Below are positions 51,432 through 60,216 of a stretch of 64,000 nt of DNA, one piece after another. Origin of the DNA: UBA1858 sp964636225 (lineage in GTDB: Bacteria > Pseudomonadota > Gammaproteobacteria > UBA4575); the NCBI GenBank assembly GCA_964636225.1, contig CAZWQM010000008.1, forward strand, positions 1 to 64,000. Reading direction: 5' to 3'. Both the position numbers and the translations under genes were made by a program. The notes beneath the pieces are model-generated. The model was not told the origin of the DNA, did no database searches, and worked only from the letters and a program-made list of their open reading frames with translations. The first letter of the stretch is position 1. Each line of letters opens with the position of its first letter.

Positions 51432-52763
51432 TTACAATATATAGCGACTCAGGTCTTCATCTTTACTTAATTCAGAGACATTGTCGTTAACGTATTGTTC
51501 ATCAATCACAACTTTCTGACCGTCCTTGTCGGGCGCATCAAAGGACAATGTCTCGAGCAATCGTTCCATGATGGTATGCAAGCGACGTGCACCAATATTT
51601 TCCGTACGCTCATTAACATCATAAGCGGTTTGAGCAATGCGTTGAATACCTTCCTGGGTAAACTCCAGTGTAACTCCTTCAGTCGCCATCAGTTCGATGT
51701 ACTGTTTAGTTAGTGAAGCTTTGGGTTCCACCAAAATACGTACAAAATCTTCAACCTTTAATGCATTTAACTCTACCCGTATAGGCAACCGACCCTGCAA
51801 TTCAGGGATCAGGTCAGTAGGTTTTGACAAATGAAAAGCACCCGAAGCAATAAACAGAATATGATCTGTTTTTACCACGCCATGTTTGGTTGACACAGTG
51901 CATCCCTCTACCAGAGGTAATAAATCACGTTGCACACCTTCACGTGAAACATCCGTACCACTGTACTCGCCGCGCTTAGCAACCTTGTCTATTTCATCCA
52001 GAAACACAATGCCATTCTGTTCGACCTGATGTAATGCGCGTGCTTTTACATCATCTTCATTAATCAGCTTGCGCGCTTCTTCATCCACCAGCAAATTAAA
52101 TGCATCTTTCACTTTTAGTTTGCGTTTACTGGTTTTTTGCGAACTTAGGTTTTGAAACATTCCTTGCAATTGACTGGCCATATCTTCCATGCCAAGTGGC
52201 GTCATGATCTCCACCCCCATTGTACTGGCTTTCAAGTCAATTTCTATTTCCTTTTCATCCAGATCACCTTCACGTAATCTTTTTCGGAATTTTTGTCGAG
52301 TCTCACTGGCAAACCCGGACTCACCGGTTTCGATACTTTCAGATCTGGGGGAAGGAACAAACACGTCAAGTATACGTTCTTCTGCGGCTTCCTCAGCACG
52401 GAAATTCACTTTTTCCACCTCTTCTTCGCGCATCAAATTTATGGCGCTGTCGGTCAAGTCACGAATTATTGACTCAACATCACGACCTACGTAACCCACT
52501 TCAGTGAATTTTGTTGCTTCAACTTTTATGAAAGGCGCATTGGCCAGTTTCGCCAAACGTCGTGCTATTTCAGTTTTACCCACACCGGTTGGCCCAATCA
52601 TTAATATGTTTTTAGGCGTGACTTCGACTTGCAGCGCTTGGGGTAACTGCATTCTTCTCCAGCGATTACGCAGCGCAATCGCAACGGCACGTTTTGCATC
52701 ATCCTGACCGACAATATGCCGATTTAATTCTTCAACAATTTCACGTGGAGTCATACTGGACAT
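51432..52763 (-). CDS. hslU: HslU, ATPase of the HslUV protease
   Basis: A 443-residue Clp/HSP100 AAA+ unfoldase. It begins MSSMTPREIVEELNRHIVGQDDAK; Walker A is GPTGVGKTEIARRL, and the pore motif sits in EVGYVGRDVES (GYVG). The inserted I domain spans about 110-235. Walker B is NGIVFLDEIDKV. The C-terminal LSRYIL tail inserts into HslV to activate it. Immediately downstream of hslV (17 bp), the standard order. Confidence 0.97.
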   Translation of the reverse strand: MSSMTPREIVEELNRHIVGQDDAKRAVAIALRNRWRRMQLPQALQVEVTPKNILMIGPTGVGKTEIARRLAKLANAPFIKVEATKFTEVGYVGRDVESIIRDLTDSAINLMREEEVEKVNFRAEEAAEERILDVFVPSPRSESIETGESGFASETRQKFRKRLREGDLDEKEIEIDLKASTMGVEIMTPLGMEDMASQLQGMFQNLSSQKTSKRKLKVKDAFNLLVDEEARKLINEDDVKARALHQVEQNGIVFLDEIDKVAKRGEYSGTDVSREGVQRDLLPLVEGCTVSTKHGVVKTDHILFIASGAFHLSKPTDLIPELQGRLPIRVELNALKVEDFVRILVEPKASLTKQYIELMATEGVTLEFTQEGIQRIAQTAYDVNERTENIGARRLHTIMERLLETLSFDAPDKDGQKVVIDEQYVNDNVSELSKDEDLSRYIL

Positions 52764-52780
52764 AGTAAATTCCTTTTATT

Positions 52781-53299
52781 CTATAGTTCCTCAATAGCTA
52801 TATTGTTATTTGTGTATATACAAATACTGGAGGCAATCTCCAGTGCATTATCGACAATCTCGCGTGCGGATAATTGGCTGTGATCGAGTAATGCACGTGC
52901 GGCCGCCTGGGCATAGGGTCCACCCGAACCAATCGCAATTAATGAATCTTCCGGCTCGATAACATCACCATTACCAGAAATAATTAATGAGGTTGTATGA
53001 TCTGCGACGGCGAGTAGCGCTTCTAAACGACGTAACATACGGTCAGTACGCCAGTCTTTAGCAAGCTCCACTGCGGAACGGGTTAAATGTCCGCCATGCT
53101 TTTCCAGCTTGCCTTCAAAACGCTCAAATAAAGTAAAAGCATCCGCCGTTCCTCCAGCAAACCCGGCAATTACTTCTCCATTGTACAATCTGCGAACTTT
53201 TTTCGCGTTACCTTTCATAACGGTATTACCTAGCGTGACTTGACCGTCACCGCCAAGCACTACCTGACCTTCACGTCTAACTGAAACTATTGTGGTCAT
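52781..53299 (-). CDS. hslV: HslV, peptidase of the HslUV protease
   Basis: 172 residues. After removal of Met1 the N-terminal Thr (TTIVSVRR) is the catalytic nucleophile. GDGQVTLGNTVMKGNAKKVRRL, AGFAGGTADAFTLFE and AIGSGGPYAQAAARAL are diagnostic of this proteasome-beta-like subunit. It forms a double hexamer gated by HslU. In E. coli this operon is heat-induced; no clear sigma-32 box is visible here in the 80 bp before the gene. XerC lies upstream on the same strand. Confidence 0.97.
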   Translation of the reverse strand: MTTIVSVRREGQVVLGGDGQVTLGNTVMKGNAKKVRRLYNGEVIAGFAGGTADAFTLFERFEGKLEKHGGHLTRSAVELAKDWRTDRMLRRLEALLAVADHTTSLIISGNGDVIEPEDSLIAIGSGGPYAQAAARALLDHSQLSAREIVDNALEIASSICIYTNNNIAIEEL

Positions 53300-53380
53300 G
53301 CTCTCGCCTTTAATTTGAATAGCCGCGAATTGTACACGACTGTGTGTAGACGGGGTTATCTACCAAATAGGGAATTGGGG

Positions 53381-54295
53381 CTACTTGTTACGTGATTTTC
53401 GTGCTCTGGGATGTGCCTGGTCATAGACTTTGGCTAAATGCTGAAAATCCAGTTGTGTATATACCTGAGTGGTGCTGATATTGGCATGTCCAAGCAGCTC
53501 CTGCACCGATCTCAAATCACCACTGGATTCAAGTAAATGACTGGCAAACGAGTGTCGCAGCATATGTGGATGCACATGCACACCCAATTCTGTACGCCGC
53601 GCCTGTTCACGCATTCGTTTTTGTACTGCCCGCTGAGATAAGCGTGAACCGCGGTTATTGACAAAAACAGCCAACTCCCCTGCTAGAGCAAGGGTTTCAC
53701 GCATTGTCAGCCAGGAACTCAAGGCTTCCCGTGCCTGTTGCCCTATCGGCAAGTAACGTATTTTATTTCCTTTTCCCAGTACTTTGACTTGCCCAGCTTT
53801 AAGATCTATGTCCAATAGATCCAGATTAACCATCTCGGACAACCGCAATCCTGAGGAATACATCAGTTCCATCATGGCATGATCGCGTATTTCAAGCGGA
53901 TTATTGCGCACACCACTAAGCAGACGATCAACCTGATCAACATCCAGTAATTTAGGAAGTTTCTTCATGCCTTTGGGTGCTCTCACATCTGAAACCGGAT
54001 TGGAACTGATGTGACCATGGGTTAACAAATGGCGATAAAATCCACGCAAGGACGAAAGCAACCTCTGCATACTGCTTTCCGCCATTCCTTTACGATGGCA
54101 GTTAGAGATATAAGCGCGAATATGGTGAATGCTCGCAAGCGTGACGTCGTAGACCTCCTGTCCCTGTAGAAACTGTAGAAACCCTTCTACGTCCCTTTCA
54201 TAACCCTCAAGAGTGGCAGGAGAATAGTGTTTTATTGTGCGCAGGTAGCTCAGGTAATCTTGTAACAACTGGCAAGCCATCTTCGCTTCGGTCAT
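53381..54295 (-). CDS. xerC: Tyrosine recombinase XerC
   Basis: 304 residues. N-terminal SAM-like core-binding domain (about 8-95) and a catalytic domain with the R-K-H-R-H/W-Y set: Arg in YSSGLRLSEMVNL, Lys in LGKGNKIRYLP, HMLRHSFASHLLE supplying His and Arg, LLGHANI the second His, and the Tyr nucleophile in TTQVYTQL. With XerD it resolves chromosome dimers at dif. The dapF-DUF484-xerC neighbourhood, typical for chromosomal xerC, separates it from phage integrases. Confidence 0.97.
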   Translation of the reverse strand: MTEAKMACQLLQDYLSYLRTIKHYSPATLEGYERDVEGFLQFLQGQEVYDVTLASIHHIRAYISNCHRKGMAESSMQRLLSSLRGFYRHLLTHGHISSNPVSDVRAPKGMKKLPKLLDVDQVDRLLSGVRNNPLEIRDHAMMELMYSSGLRLSEMVNLDLLDIDLKAGQVKVLGKGNKIRYLPIGQQAREALSSWLTMRETLALAGELAVFVNNRGSRLSQRAVQKRMREQARRTELGVHVHPHMLRHSFASHLLESSGDLRSVQELLGHANISTTQVYTQLDFQHLAKVYDQAHPRARKSRNK

Positions 54296-54298
54296 GCT

Positions 54299-55027
54299 TT
54301 ATTGTCTAAGCAATTTCTTTAGTTTACGACTAAGCAAGTCTGCCAGATATTCCAGAAACAGCGTACCCATACCTTCATAAAAACGGTTTTCATTGGAACT
54401 ACCCAATAAAAGCACACCAAAGTTCTTGTTGCTGCGCAGTGGTATCGCCACACCGGATTTAACATCCACTCGTTTTACGAACAGATCTACCAGTCCTTTA
54501 CCACGCAGGAAAATGCAGTCACGGCAGTTTTCCATGATGATTTGCTTATAAAACACGTAATCTAAATCTGCGGTAGTGATGTTATTCTCGTCAGGAACCG
54601 TATACTCGGCGGTCACATGGTACAGTCCTAAGCGAATTTGCAAGGATGGAAATTCATTATTCAACAGATCATTAATTATCGGAATAATGTTCTTGTTATG
54701 GTCGATTTCAATTAAACGGCGTGCAATTCTATGCAGTTGCTCTTTGAGAATTTCATTATCCTGAGCGATTTGCACCAAATGCAAAATTTTCTTTTCCAGA
54801 CTGGCATTTTTATCACGCAACAGTTGAATCTGGCGCTCAACCAGGGAAACCGCGGTACCTGAGTCATGCTTGATATCAAGATCACGTAATAGTGCCGGAT
54901 GTTGATTAAAAAACTCAGGGTGCTGCAGCAGATAGTCTTTGACTGCGACCGGGTCAATTGACGATACCGCTTCACTGTGCCTGACATTACTGCCTGCGCT
55001 GGCGTGAATCTCGGTCTTTGTAGTCAT
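54299..55027 (-). CDS. DUF484 (GAF-like) protein
   Basis: 242 residues. The family start region is seen as VKDYLLQHPEFFNQHPALLRDL (about 28-49), then VSLVERQIQLLRDKNASLEKKI, a coiled coil, and a GAF-like sensor domain ending in FLEYLADLLSRKLKKLL. The function of DUF484 is unknown. It is conserved between dapF and xerC in gammaproteobacteria. The start overlaps the dapF stop by 4 bp and the gene ends 3 bp before xerC, so the three are coupled. Confidence 0.92.
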   Translation of the reverse strand: MTTKTEIHASAGSNVRHSEAVSSIDPVAVKDYLLQHPEFFNQHPALLRDLDIKHDSGTAVSLVERQIQLLRDKNASLEKKILHLVQIAQDNEILKEQLHRIARRLIEIDHNKNIIPIINDLLNNEFPSLQIRLGLYHVTAEYTVPDENNITTADLDYVFYKQIIMENCRDCIFLRGKGLVDLFVKRVDVKSGVAIPLRSNKNFGVLLLGSSNENRFYEGMGTLFLEYLADLLSRKLKKLLRQ

Positions 55028-55851
55028 ACGTTAACACTCCCCTCAAAACTGAATTCTGTCGGCCCGGTCATTAACAGGCACCCATTGTTATCACTGTGGA
55101 TTTCCAGCGTGCCACCAGGCATGCTGATCTGTACGGTTTCATCCACCTTATTTTTCTGTTGAGCGACAGCGGCGGCGGCACAAGCCCCTGAACCGCTTGC
55201 CATTGTTTCGCCAGCCCCTCGCTCAAAAATCCGTTGTTTAATATTTTGCCGGTTTATCACCTGCACAAATTGAACATTGGTCCGTTTGGGAAATCTCTCG
55301 TCGATCTCAAGACGACTTCCAATTTCTTTTACGTCAGCACTATCCACATCATCAACAAATATAACCGCATGCGGATTTCCCATAGAGACAACAGAAAATT
55401 CTATTTGCTTGCCATGCATTTCAAATAAGTAACTATTGTTTTCGCTGCGTTCACTAAATGGAATTTTTTCTGACAAAAATTCAGGCGCTCCCATCTCTAC
55501 GGTTACATTGACATCATCACGAACATGTAGCGTAAACACACCTGCCAACGTCTCGACTCTAATCACTTGTTTGTCAGTTAAGCCAATCCTTCTTACGAAC
55601 TGAGCAAAACAACGCGCACCATTACCACACTGCTCAACTTCACTTCCGTCACTATTAAATATTCGGTAACGAAAATCAACATCTTCCTTAACGGGTGATT
55701 GCACAATTAATACCTGGTCGCAACCAATACCAAATTTTCTATGAGATAAATGACGAATATTCTCGGCACTTAGATTGAAATTTTGACTGATTCCATCCAG
55801 CAAAACAAAGTCATTACCCAGGCCGTGCATTTTTACAAATTTAAGATTCAT
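55024..55851 (-). CDS. dapF: Diaminopimelate epimerase
   Basis: A 275-residue PLP-independent racemase interconverting LL- and meso-diaminopimelate. The two active-site cysteines are in VEQCGNGARCFAQF (about 73) and GSGACAAAAVAQ (about 219). The start MNLKFVKMHGLGNDFVLLDG is the family N terminus. It serves lysine and peptidoglycan synthesis together with lysA, from which it is separated by one inserted gene. Confidence 0.97.
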   Translation of the reverse strand: MNLKFVKMHGLGNDFVLLDGISQNFNLSAENIRHLSHRKFGIGCDQVLIVQSPVKEDVDFRYRIFNSDGSEVEQCGNGARCFAQFVRRIGLTDKQVIRVETLAGVFTLHVRDDVNVTVEMGAPEFLSEKIPFSERSENNSYLFEMHGKQIEFSVVSMGNPHAVIFVDDVDSADVKEIGSRLEIDERFPKRTNVQFVQVINRQNIKQRIFERGAGETMASGSGACAAAAVAQQKNKVDETVQISMPGGTLEIHSDNNGCLLMTGPTEFSFEGSVNV

Positions 55852-55892
55852 TGTGTAAGCCGTGAGTTATTGCGTTTATTTGAGTCGCTTTA

Positions 55893-56309
55893 TTACTTGG
55901 TGTTTCGATTTAAACCCAAACGAATCATTTCTTTATAAATACACCGATCCATGACCATTGAAACACCCGCCTGATGTGCTTTTTTTTGCGCATTTAAATT
56001 TATTATACCTTCCTGGAGCCAGATTTTATTAATCCCAAGCTTTATACAGGATTCTACAATCTCAGGCACATACCCCGATGCGCGAAACACATTAACAAGA
56101 TCGACTTTAAAAGGGATATCTTCCAATGACTTATACGCCTGTTGCCCCAGAATTTTTTCTGCCCCGGGACGCACTGGAACAATGGTATAGGAAAACTCCT
56201 GCAAATATTTTGAAACCCGGTGACTGGGTCGATCCGGTTTGGGCGACAAACCTACCACTGCCACAGTATGGACATTTGTCAGCAACTCAATAATCACATC
56301 ATCTTTCAT
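55893..56309 (-). CDS. CoA-binding-domain protein (YccU-like)
   Basis: 138 residues with one Rossmann-type CoA-binding domain: VAVVGLSPKPDRPSHRVSKYLQE (about 17-39) with the nucleotide loop, and the IVPVRPGAEKILGQQAYKSLEDIP region. E. coli YccU is a homologue; its role is not settled. It sits between lysA and dapF, where the gene is not part of the usual lptM-lysA-dapF order, so it looks like a local insertion of an otherwise ordinary gene. Confidence 0.87.
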   Translation of the reverse strand: MKDDVIIELLTNVHTVAVVGLSPKPDRPSHRVSKYLQEFSYTIVPVRPGAEKILGQQAYKSLEDIPFKVDLVNVFRASGYVPEIVESCIKLGINKIWLQEGIINLNAQKKAHQAGVSMVMDRCIYKEMIRLGLNRNTK

Positions 56310-56344
56310 AGCATTAACCTTCTATAAGCTGCTTAGGCAGAGTG

Positions 56345-57610
56345 TTAACTGATTGGCAATAAAATTTCATTTTGCCATAGCTCATCCAGGGCGTCCCGAC
56401 GTCGAATCAGATGAACATTTTCACCCTCCACCATCAGCTCACATGGTCGCTGACGTGAATTATAATTACTTGCCATACTCATCGCATAAGCGCCTGCCGA
56501 CATCACTGCCAGCAAGTCTCCAGACCGTAACTCTTTCATACTTCTTTGCTTTGCAAAAAAATCACCGCTTTCACACACAGGGCCGACAACATCATACACT
56601 TTTTCTGCGCGATCAGAATTTAGTGTAACGGGCATGATCGTGTGCCATGCCTGATACAGAGCAGGCCTAAGCAAATCATTCATCGCAGCATCTACCAATG
56701 CAAACTCATTAATCTTTATATCTTTGATATATTCCACACGTGTAATCAACGCTCCTGCATTGGCCACAATGGAGCGGCCGGGCTCCAAAACCAACTGATA
56801 CCCTTTATTGGCAAACAAAGGCGTTATTACTTCTGCGTATTGGCTATACGCAGGAGGTTTCTCCTGATTATAAGTAATTCCAAAACCACCACCCAGGTCG
56901 ATATGTTTTAGCTTTATACCTAACTGTTCTAACTTTTCGACAAATTCAAAAACATGCTTGGCCGCCTCAATGTAAGGCTGAGTCTCGATGATCTGGGAAC
57001 CAATATGACAATCCACACCCACAGGTTTTACCCAAGGATGATTTTTTATTTTTTCATACAGAGGAAGCGCACGTTCACTGGCGATACCGAATTTGCTTTG
57101 TTTTAGGCCAGTAGATATATAAGGGTGTGTATTCGGATCCACGTCAGGATTTATTCTGAGTGACACATGGGCCATCATTTGCATATCGGTCGCAATATCA
57201 CAAATACGCCCAAGCTCATACACGGATTCCACATTGATACAGCCTATTTGGCAATGAATCGCTTTGCGTATTTCATCTTCTCTTTTTGCCACACCTGAAA
57301 ACATCACTTTTGCCGGATCACCCCCTGCCACAAGCACACGTTCAAGCTCGCCCAAGGAAACAATATCAAAGCCCGCCCCCCAATCGGCCAGCATTTGCAG
57401 AATGGCAATATTGGAATTAGCTTTAACGGCGTAGCAAGGCTGAAAATCCACATTGGAAAATGCGCTGCACAATTCTACCCAGCGGGAAATTAGTGCTGCT
57501 TTTGAATACACATAAAGCGGAGTGCCATACTCCAATGCCAGTTGTGCAATATCGACCTGTTCAACAAATAATTTGTCGAATTGATATTCAAAATTAGGAA
57601 AATGATTCAC
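56345..57610 (-). CDS. lysA: Diaminopimelate decarboxylase
   Basis: A 421-residue fold III PLP enzyme making lysine from meso-diaminopimelate. The PLP lysine is in CYAVKANSNIAILQ (about 63). Other motifs: GFDIVSLGELERVL, HIGSQI, HIDLGGGFGI, ALVDAAMNDLLRPALY and the CESGDFF active-site cysteine. lptM lies 45 bp upstream. No lysine riboswitch or lysR regulator is visible. Confidence 0.97.
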   Translation of the reverse strand: MNHFPNFEYQFDKLFVEQVDIAQLALEYGTPLYVYSKAALISRWVELCSAFSNVDFQPCYAVKANSNIAILQMLADWGAGFDIVSLGELERVLVAGGDPAKVMFSGVAKREDEIRKAIHCQIGCINVESVYELGRICDIATDMQMMAHVSLRINPDVDPNTHPYISTGLKQSKFGIASERALPLYEKIKNHPWVKPVGVDCHIGSQIIETQPYIEAAKHVFEFVEKLEQLGIKLKHIDLGGGFGITYNQEKPPAYSQYAEVITPLFANKGYQLVLEPGRSIVANAGALITRVEYIKDIKINEFALVDAAMNDLLRPALYQAWHTIMPVTLNSDRAEKVYDVVGPVCESGDFFAKQRSMKELRSGDLLAVMSAGAYAMSMASNYNSRQRPCELMVEGENVHLIRRRDALDELWQNEILLPIS

Positions 57611-57655
57611 GATAGAGCCCGCGTTATGAACGATATTTAGAAAAGAAAAACCAAT

Positions 57656-57823
57656 TTATTGTTTTTCTTTGTCTTCGGCTTCGCCGGTTTCAGCTTGTTG
57701 TTCAGCAGCGACTTGTTCAGAGGATTGCTGTTCAGGCGGATGATATAAATCGCCATACTGGCCACATGCACTCACCAATATAGTGCATGCTAGCAATAAC
57801 AACGTTTGAATGATTTGATTCAA
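57656..57823 (-). CDS. lptM: LptM (YifL-like) LPS-assembly lipoprotein
   Basis: A 55-residue lipoprotein, too short for most gene finders. The start is a TTG at 57823 with a TAGGT ribosome site. A signal helix (LLLLACTILVSACG) ends in the lipobox VSAC, and the mature protein starts CGQYGDLYHPPE, the hallmark CGxxGxLxxP of LptM/YifL. LptM stabilises the LptDE translocon and is nearly always encoded just before lysA, as here. The tail is Gln/Glu/Ala-rich and disordered. Confidence 0.9.
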   Translation of the reverse strand: MNQIIQTLLLLACTILVSACGQYGDLYHPPEQQSSEQVAAEQQAETGEAEDKEKQ

Positions 57824-57917
57824 TATAACTACCTACAGTTTTTCAACATATTCATCAGCGAGTAATTATAACGATGTATGCACTGATATAATATAGCGAC
57901 TTAACAATTGAAATCTT

Positions 57918-58583
57918 ATGAAATCTTTAGATTACCTGGAAAAAATCCATGGTCGCAATCCGGATGCCGCCATTATCTGGTTGCATGGCCTGGGTGCCGA
58001 TGGTTACGACTTCGTGCCGTTAGTGAAACAGCTTAACTTGCCTGAGGATCTTTCCATTCATTTTGTGTTCCCACATGCGCCGGTGCAAGCAGTCACTATT
58101 AACCAGGGAATGCATATGAATGCATGGTACGATATTTTGCAATTAAGTCTGGAGGCGGATGAAGACGACTCTGGTATTAATGCATCCATGTATGCACTGG
58201 AAGCGCTGATTCAATCCAAATTTGGGCACATGGATCCCGAGCGAATTATTTTAGCCGGCTTCTCTCAGGGCGGCGCATTGGTGCTTCATTCATTACTGCA
58301 TGGCAATGTGCCGATTGGTGGCGTAATTGCATTATCGACTTATCTGCCATTGCGTCAGCAGGCAGCCGAGGCTAAAAAAGAGCGCGTGGAGAAAACGCCT
58401 ATATTTATGGCACATGGCGACTACGATGATGTACTGCCAATCGCGGTTGGCAGTCTTGCTCAAAGTATACTGTTGAGTCTGGGAGCCCAGTTACAGTGGA
58501 AAAAATATCCTATGGCCCACCAAGTCTGCGATGAACAGATTAAAGACATACGTGATTGGATTGTGCAAAAACTGGTGCGCTAA
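57918..58583 (+). CDS. Alpha/beta-hydrolase carboxylesterase
   Basis: 221 residues of the phospholipase/carboxylesterase (EstB, acyl-protein-thioesterase-like) family. The oxyanion region is IIWLHGLGADGYDF; the nucleophile is Ser in LAGFSQGGALVL; Asp lies in AHGDYDDVLPIAVG; His in YPMAHQVCDEQI. HMNAWYDI is family-typical. No signal peptide, so cytosolic. Substrate: short-chain esters in characterised relatives. Convergent with argH. Confidence 0.92.
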   Translation: MKSLDYLEKIHGRNPDAAIIWLHGLGADGYDFVPLVKQLNLPEDLSIHFVFPHAPVQAVTINQGMHMNAWYDILQLSLEADEDDSGINASMYALEALIQSKFGHMDPERIILAGFSQGGALVLHSLLHGNVPIGGVIALSTYLPLRQQAAEAKKERVEKTPIFMAHGDYDDVLPIAVGSLAQSILLSLGAQLQWKKYPMAHQVCDEQIKDIRDWIVQKLVR

Positions 58584-58608
58584 GAAAATATTTTAAGAAG
58601 GATTTTGT

Positions 58609-60030
58609 TTAACTCAGGTTTTTTCGCGCGAGTTTAATTTGCTTGCGTACTTGCTCAGGACTGGTTCCACCGATGACCTTTTTAGATTCCGCTGATCCAC
58701 GTGCCTGCAATACCGGGAATACATCTTCACCAATCACTGCGGAAATAGACTGGTATTGCGCAAGCTCCAGATGTGGCAATTCTTTATTTTCATCAATCGC
58801 CATGCGCACTGCACGACCTACGATTTCATGCGCATCACGAAATGCCACACCTTTCGCCACCAGATAATCAGCAAGATCGGTGGCGGTGGCATAACCCCTG
58901 TTTACCGCCTGTGCAAGATTTTCGGTTTTAAAAATAATATGAGGAACCATATCCGCATACACACGCACACTGCCTAACACAGTATCGATGGTGTCAAACA
59001 AAGGTTCTTTATCCTCCTGATTATCCTTGTTGTAAGCCAGTACCTGGGATTTCATTAAAGTCAGCAATGACATCAGGTTACCAAACACCCTGCCCGTTTT
59101 TCCCCGCACCAACTCCGGTACATCCGGGTTTTTCTTTTGCGGCATGATGGACGACCCAGTACAAAAACGATCCGGCAGTTCAATAAATTCAAATTGCTGT
59201 GAGGCCCAGAGAACCAGTTCTTCAGACATGCGTGATAAATGCATCAGTAACACTGAAGCAAACGAACAAAATTCAATGGCAAAATCACGATCGCTGACCG
59301 CATCCAATGAATTATTGGTGATGCTATCAAAGCCCAATTGCTGCGCGACATAATCCCGATCAAGTGGAAAAGGGGTTCCGGCCAAAGCTGCCGAACCCAA
59401 AGGCATTATATTCACACGCTTTTTACAGTCTTGCAGACGACCGCGATCCCGACTGAGCATTTCAAACCAGGCCAATAAATGGTGCCCTACTGTAATGACC
59501 TGAGCCACCTGCAAGTGAGTGAACCCGGGCATTAAAGTATCTGCATGTGTTTCGGCCAAATCCAGAATCGCGTTTTGCATGCGTAGCAGTTCAGCGTCAA
59601 TAAGCTCAATTTGTTCACGCACATAGAGTCGGATGTCGGTCGCCACCTGATCATTTCTGGAACGTCCCGTGTGCAATTTCTTACCCGGCTCGCCGATCTT
59701 GGCCACCAGACGGGACTCGATGTTCATATGGACATCTTCAAGGTCAATACGCCAACTAAACTCACCGGTTTCAATTTCTGTGCGAATTTCATCCAGCGCA
59801 GTCACTATCGAATCACATTCATCCGGAGTCAACACTTTGATTTTACACAACATTCGTGCGTGCGCCTGAGAGCCGGCTATGTCCTGCGCATACATGCGTT
59901 GATCAAATGTCACAGATGCCGTAAATTCCTCGACAAATGCATCCGTCGACTCAGTGAAACGTCCACCCCAAGGTTTGCTGCCATTTTCTGCAGGTGGCTG
60001 AATACTGGTTTTTTTGTTGTTTTGAGACAT
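58609..60030 (-). CDS. argH: Argininosuccinate lyase
   Basis: 473 residues from the ATG at 60030 (an in-frame TTG at 60039 is possible). Last step of arginine synthesis, giving arginine and fumarate. Superfamily signature GSSIMPQKKNPDVPEL with the mobile catalytic Ser. Other matches: PWGGRFTESTDAFVEEFTAS at the N terminus, HTGRSRNDQVATD, and TPFPLDRDYVA. There is a short N-terminal extension relative to E. coli ArgH. It faces the algZ-algR pair, as in pseudomonads. Confidence 0.97.
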   Translation of the reverse strand: MSQNNKKTSIQPPAENGSKPWGGRFTESTDAFVEEFTASVTFDQRMYAQDIAGSQAHARMLCKIKVLTPDECDSIVTALDEIRTEIETGEFSWRIDLEDVHMNIESRLVAKIGEPGKKLHTGRSRNDQVATDIRLYVREQIELIDAELLRMQNAILDLAETHADTLMPGFTHLQVAQVITVGHHLLAWFEMLSRDRGRLQDCKKRVNIMPLGSAALAGTPFPLDRDYVAQQLGFDSITNNSLDAVSDRDFAIEFCSFASVLLMHLSRMSEELVLWASQQFEFIELPDRFCTGSSIMPQKKNPDVPELVRGKTGRVFGNLMSLLTLMKSQVLAYNKDNQEDKEPLFDTIDTVLGSVRVYADMVPHIIFKTENLAQAVNRGYATATDLADYLVAKGVAFRDAHEIVGRAVRMAIDENKELPHLELAQYQSISAVIGEDVFPVLQARGSAESKKVIGGTSPEQVRKQIKLARKNLS

Positions 60031-60216
60031 AGCGGCCAATTAATCAAATGTGGCGTGAGTATACCTAGGAATACCGTCTTTAATAAATAAACTTGCTGCA
60101 CAACTTCTGACATATATACATGGCTCAAACTCCCTCTAAAAAAACCGGCCAATGATACCAATCTGATCGATCTTGGTTTTCTGCCCGATTTTTGCGATGC
60201 CCGAGTAATTTTTCTG

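Noticed and set aside
53300..53380. Sigma-32 promoter before hslV
   Set aside because: CCCC-type -10 candidates exist but none has a CTTGAA box at the right distance.
53381..54295. XerC as a phage or island integrase
   Set aside because: It lies in the conserved dapF-DUF484-xerC block with no attachment-site duplication or cargo genes.
57824..57917. Lysine riboswitch before lptM-lysA
   Set aside because: The gap is only 94 bp, too short for the aptamer, and no matching conserved core is visible.
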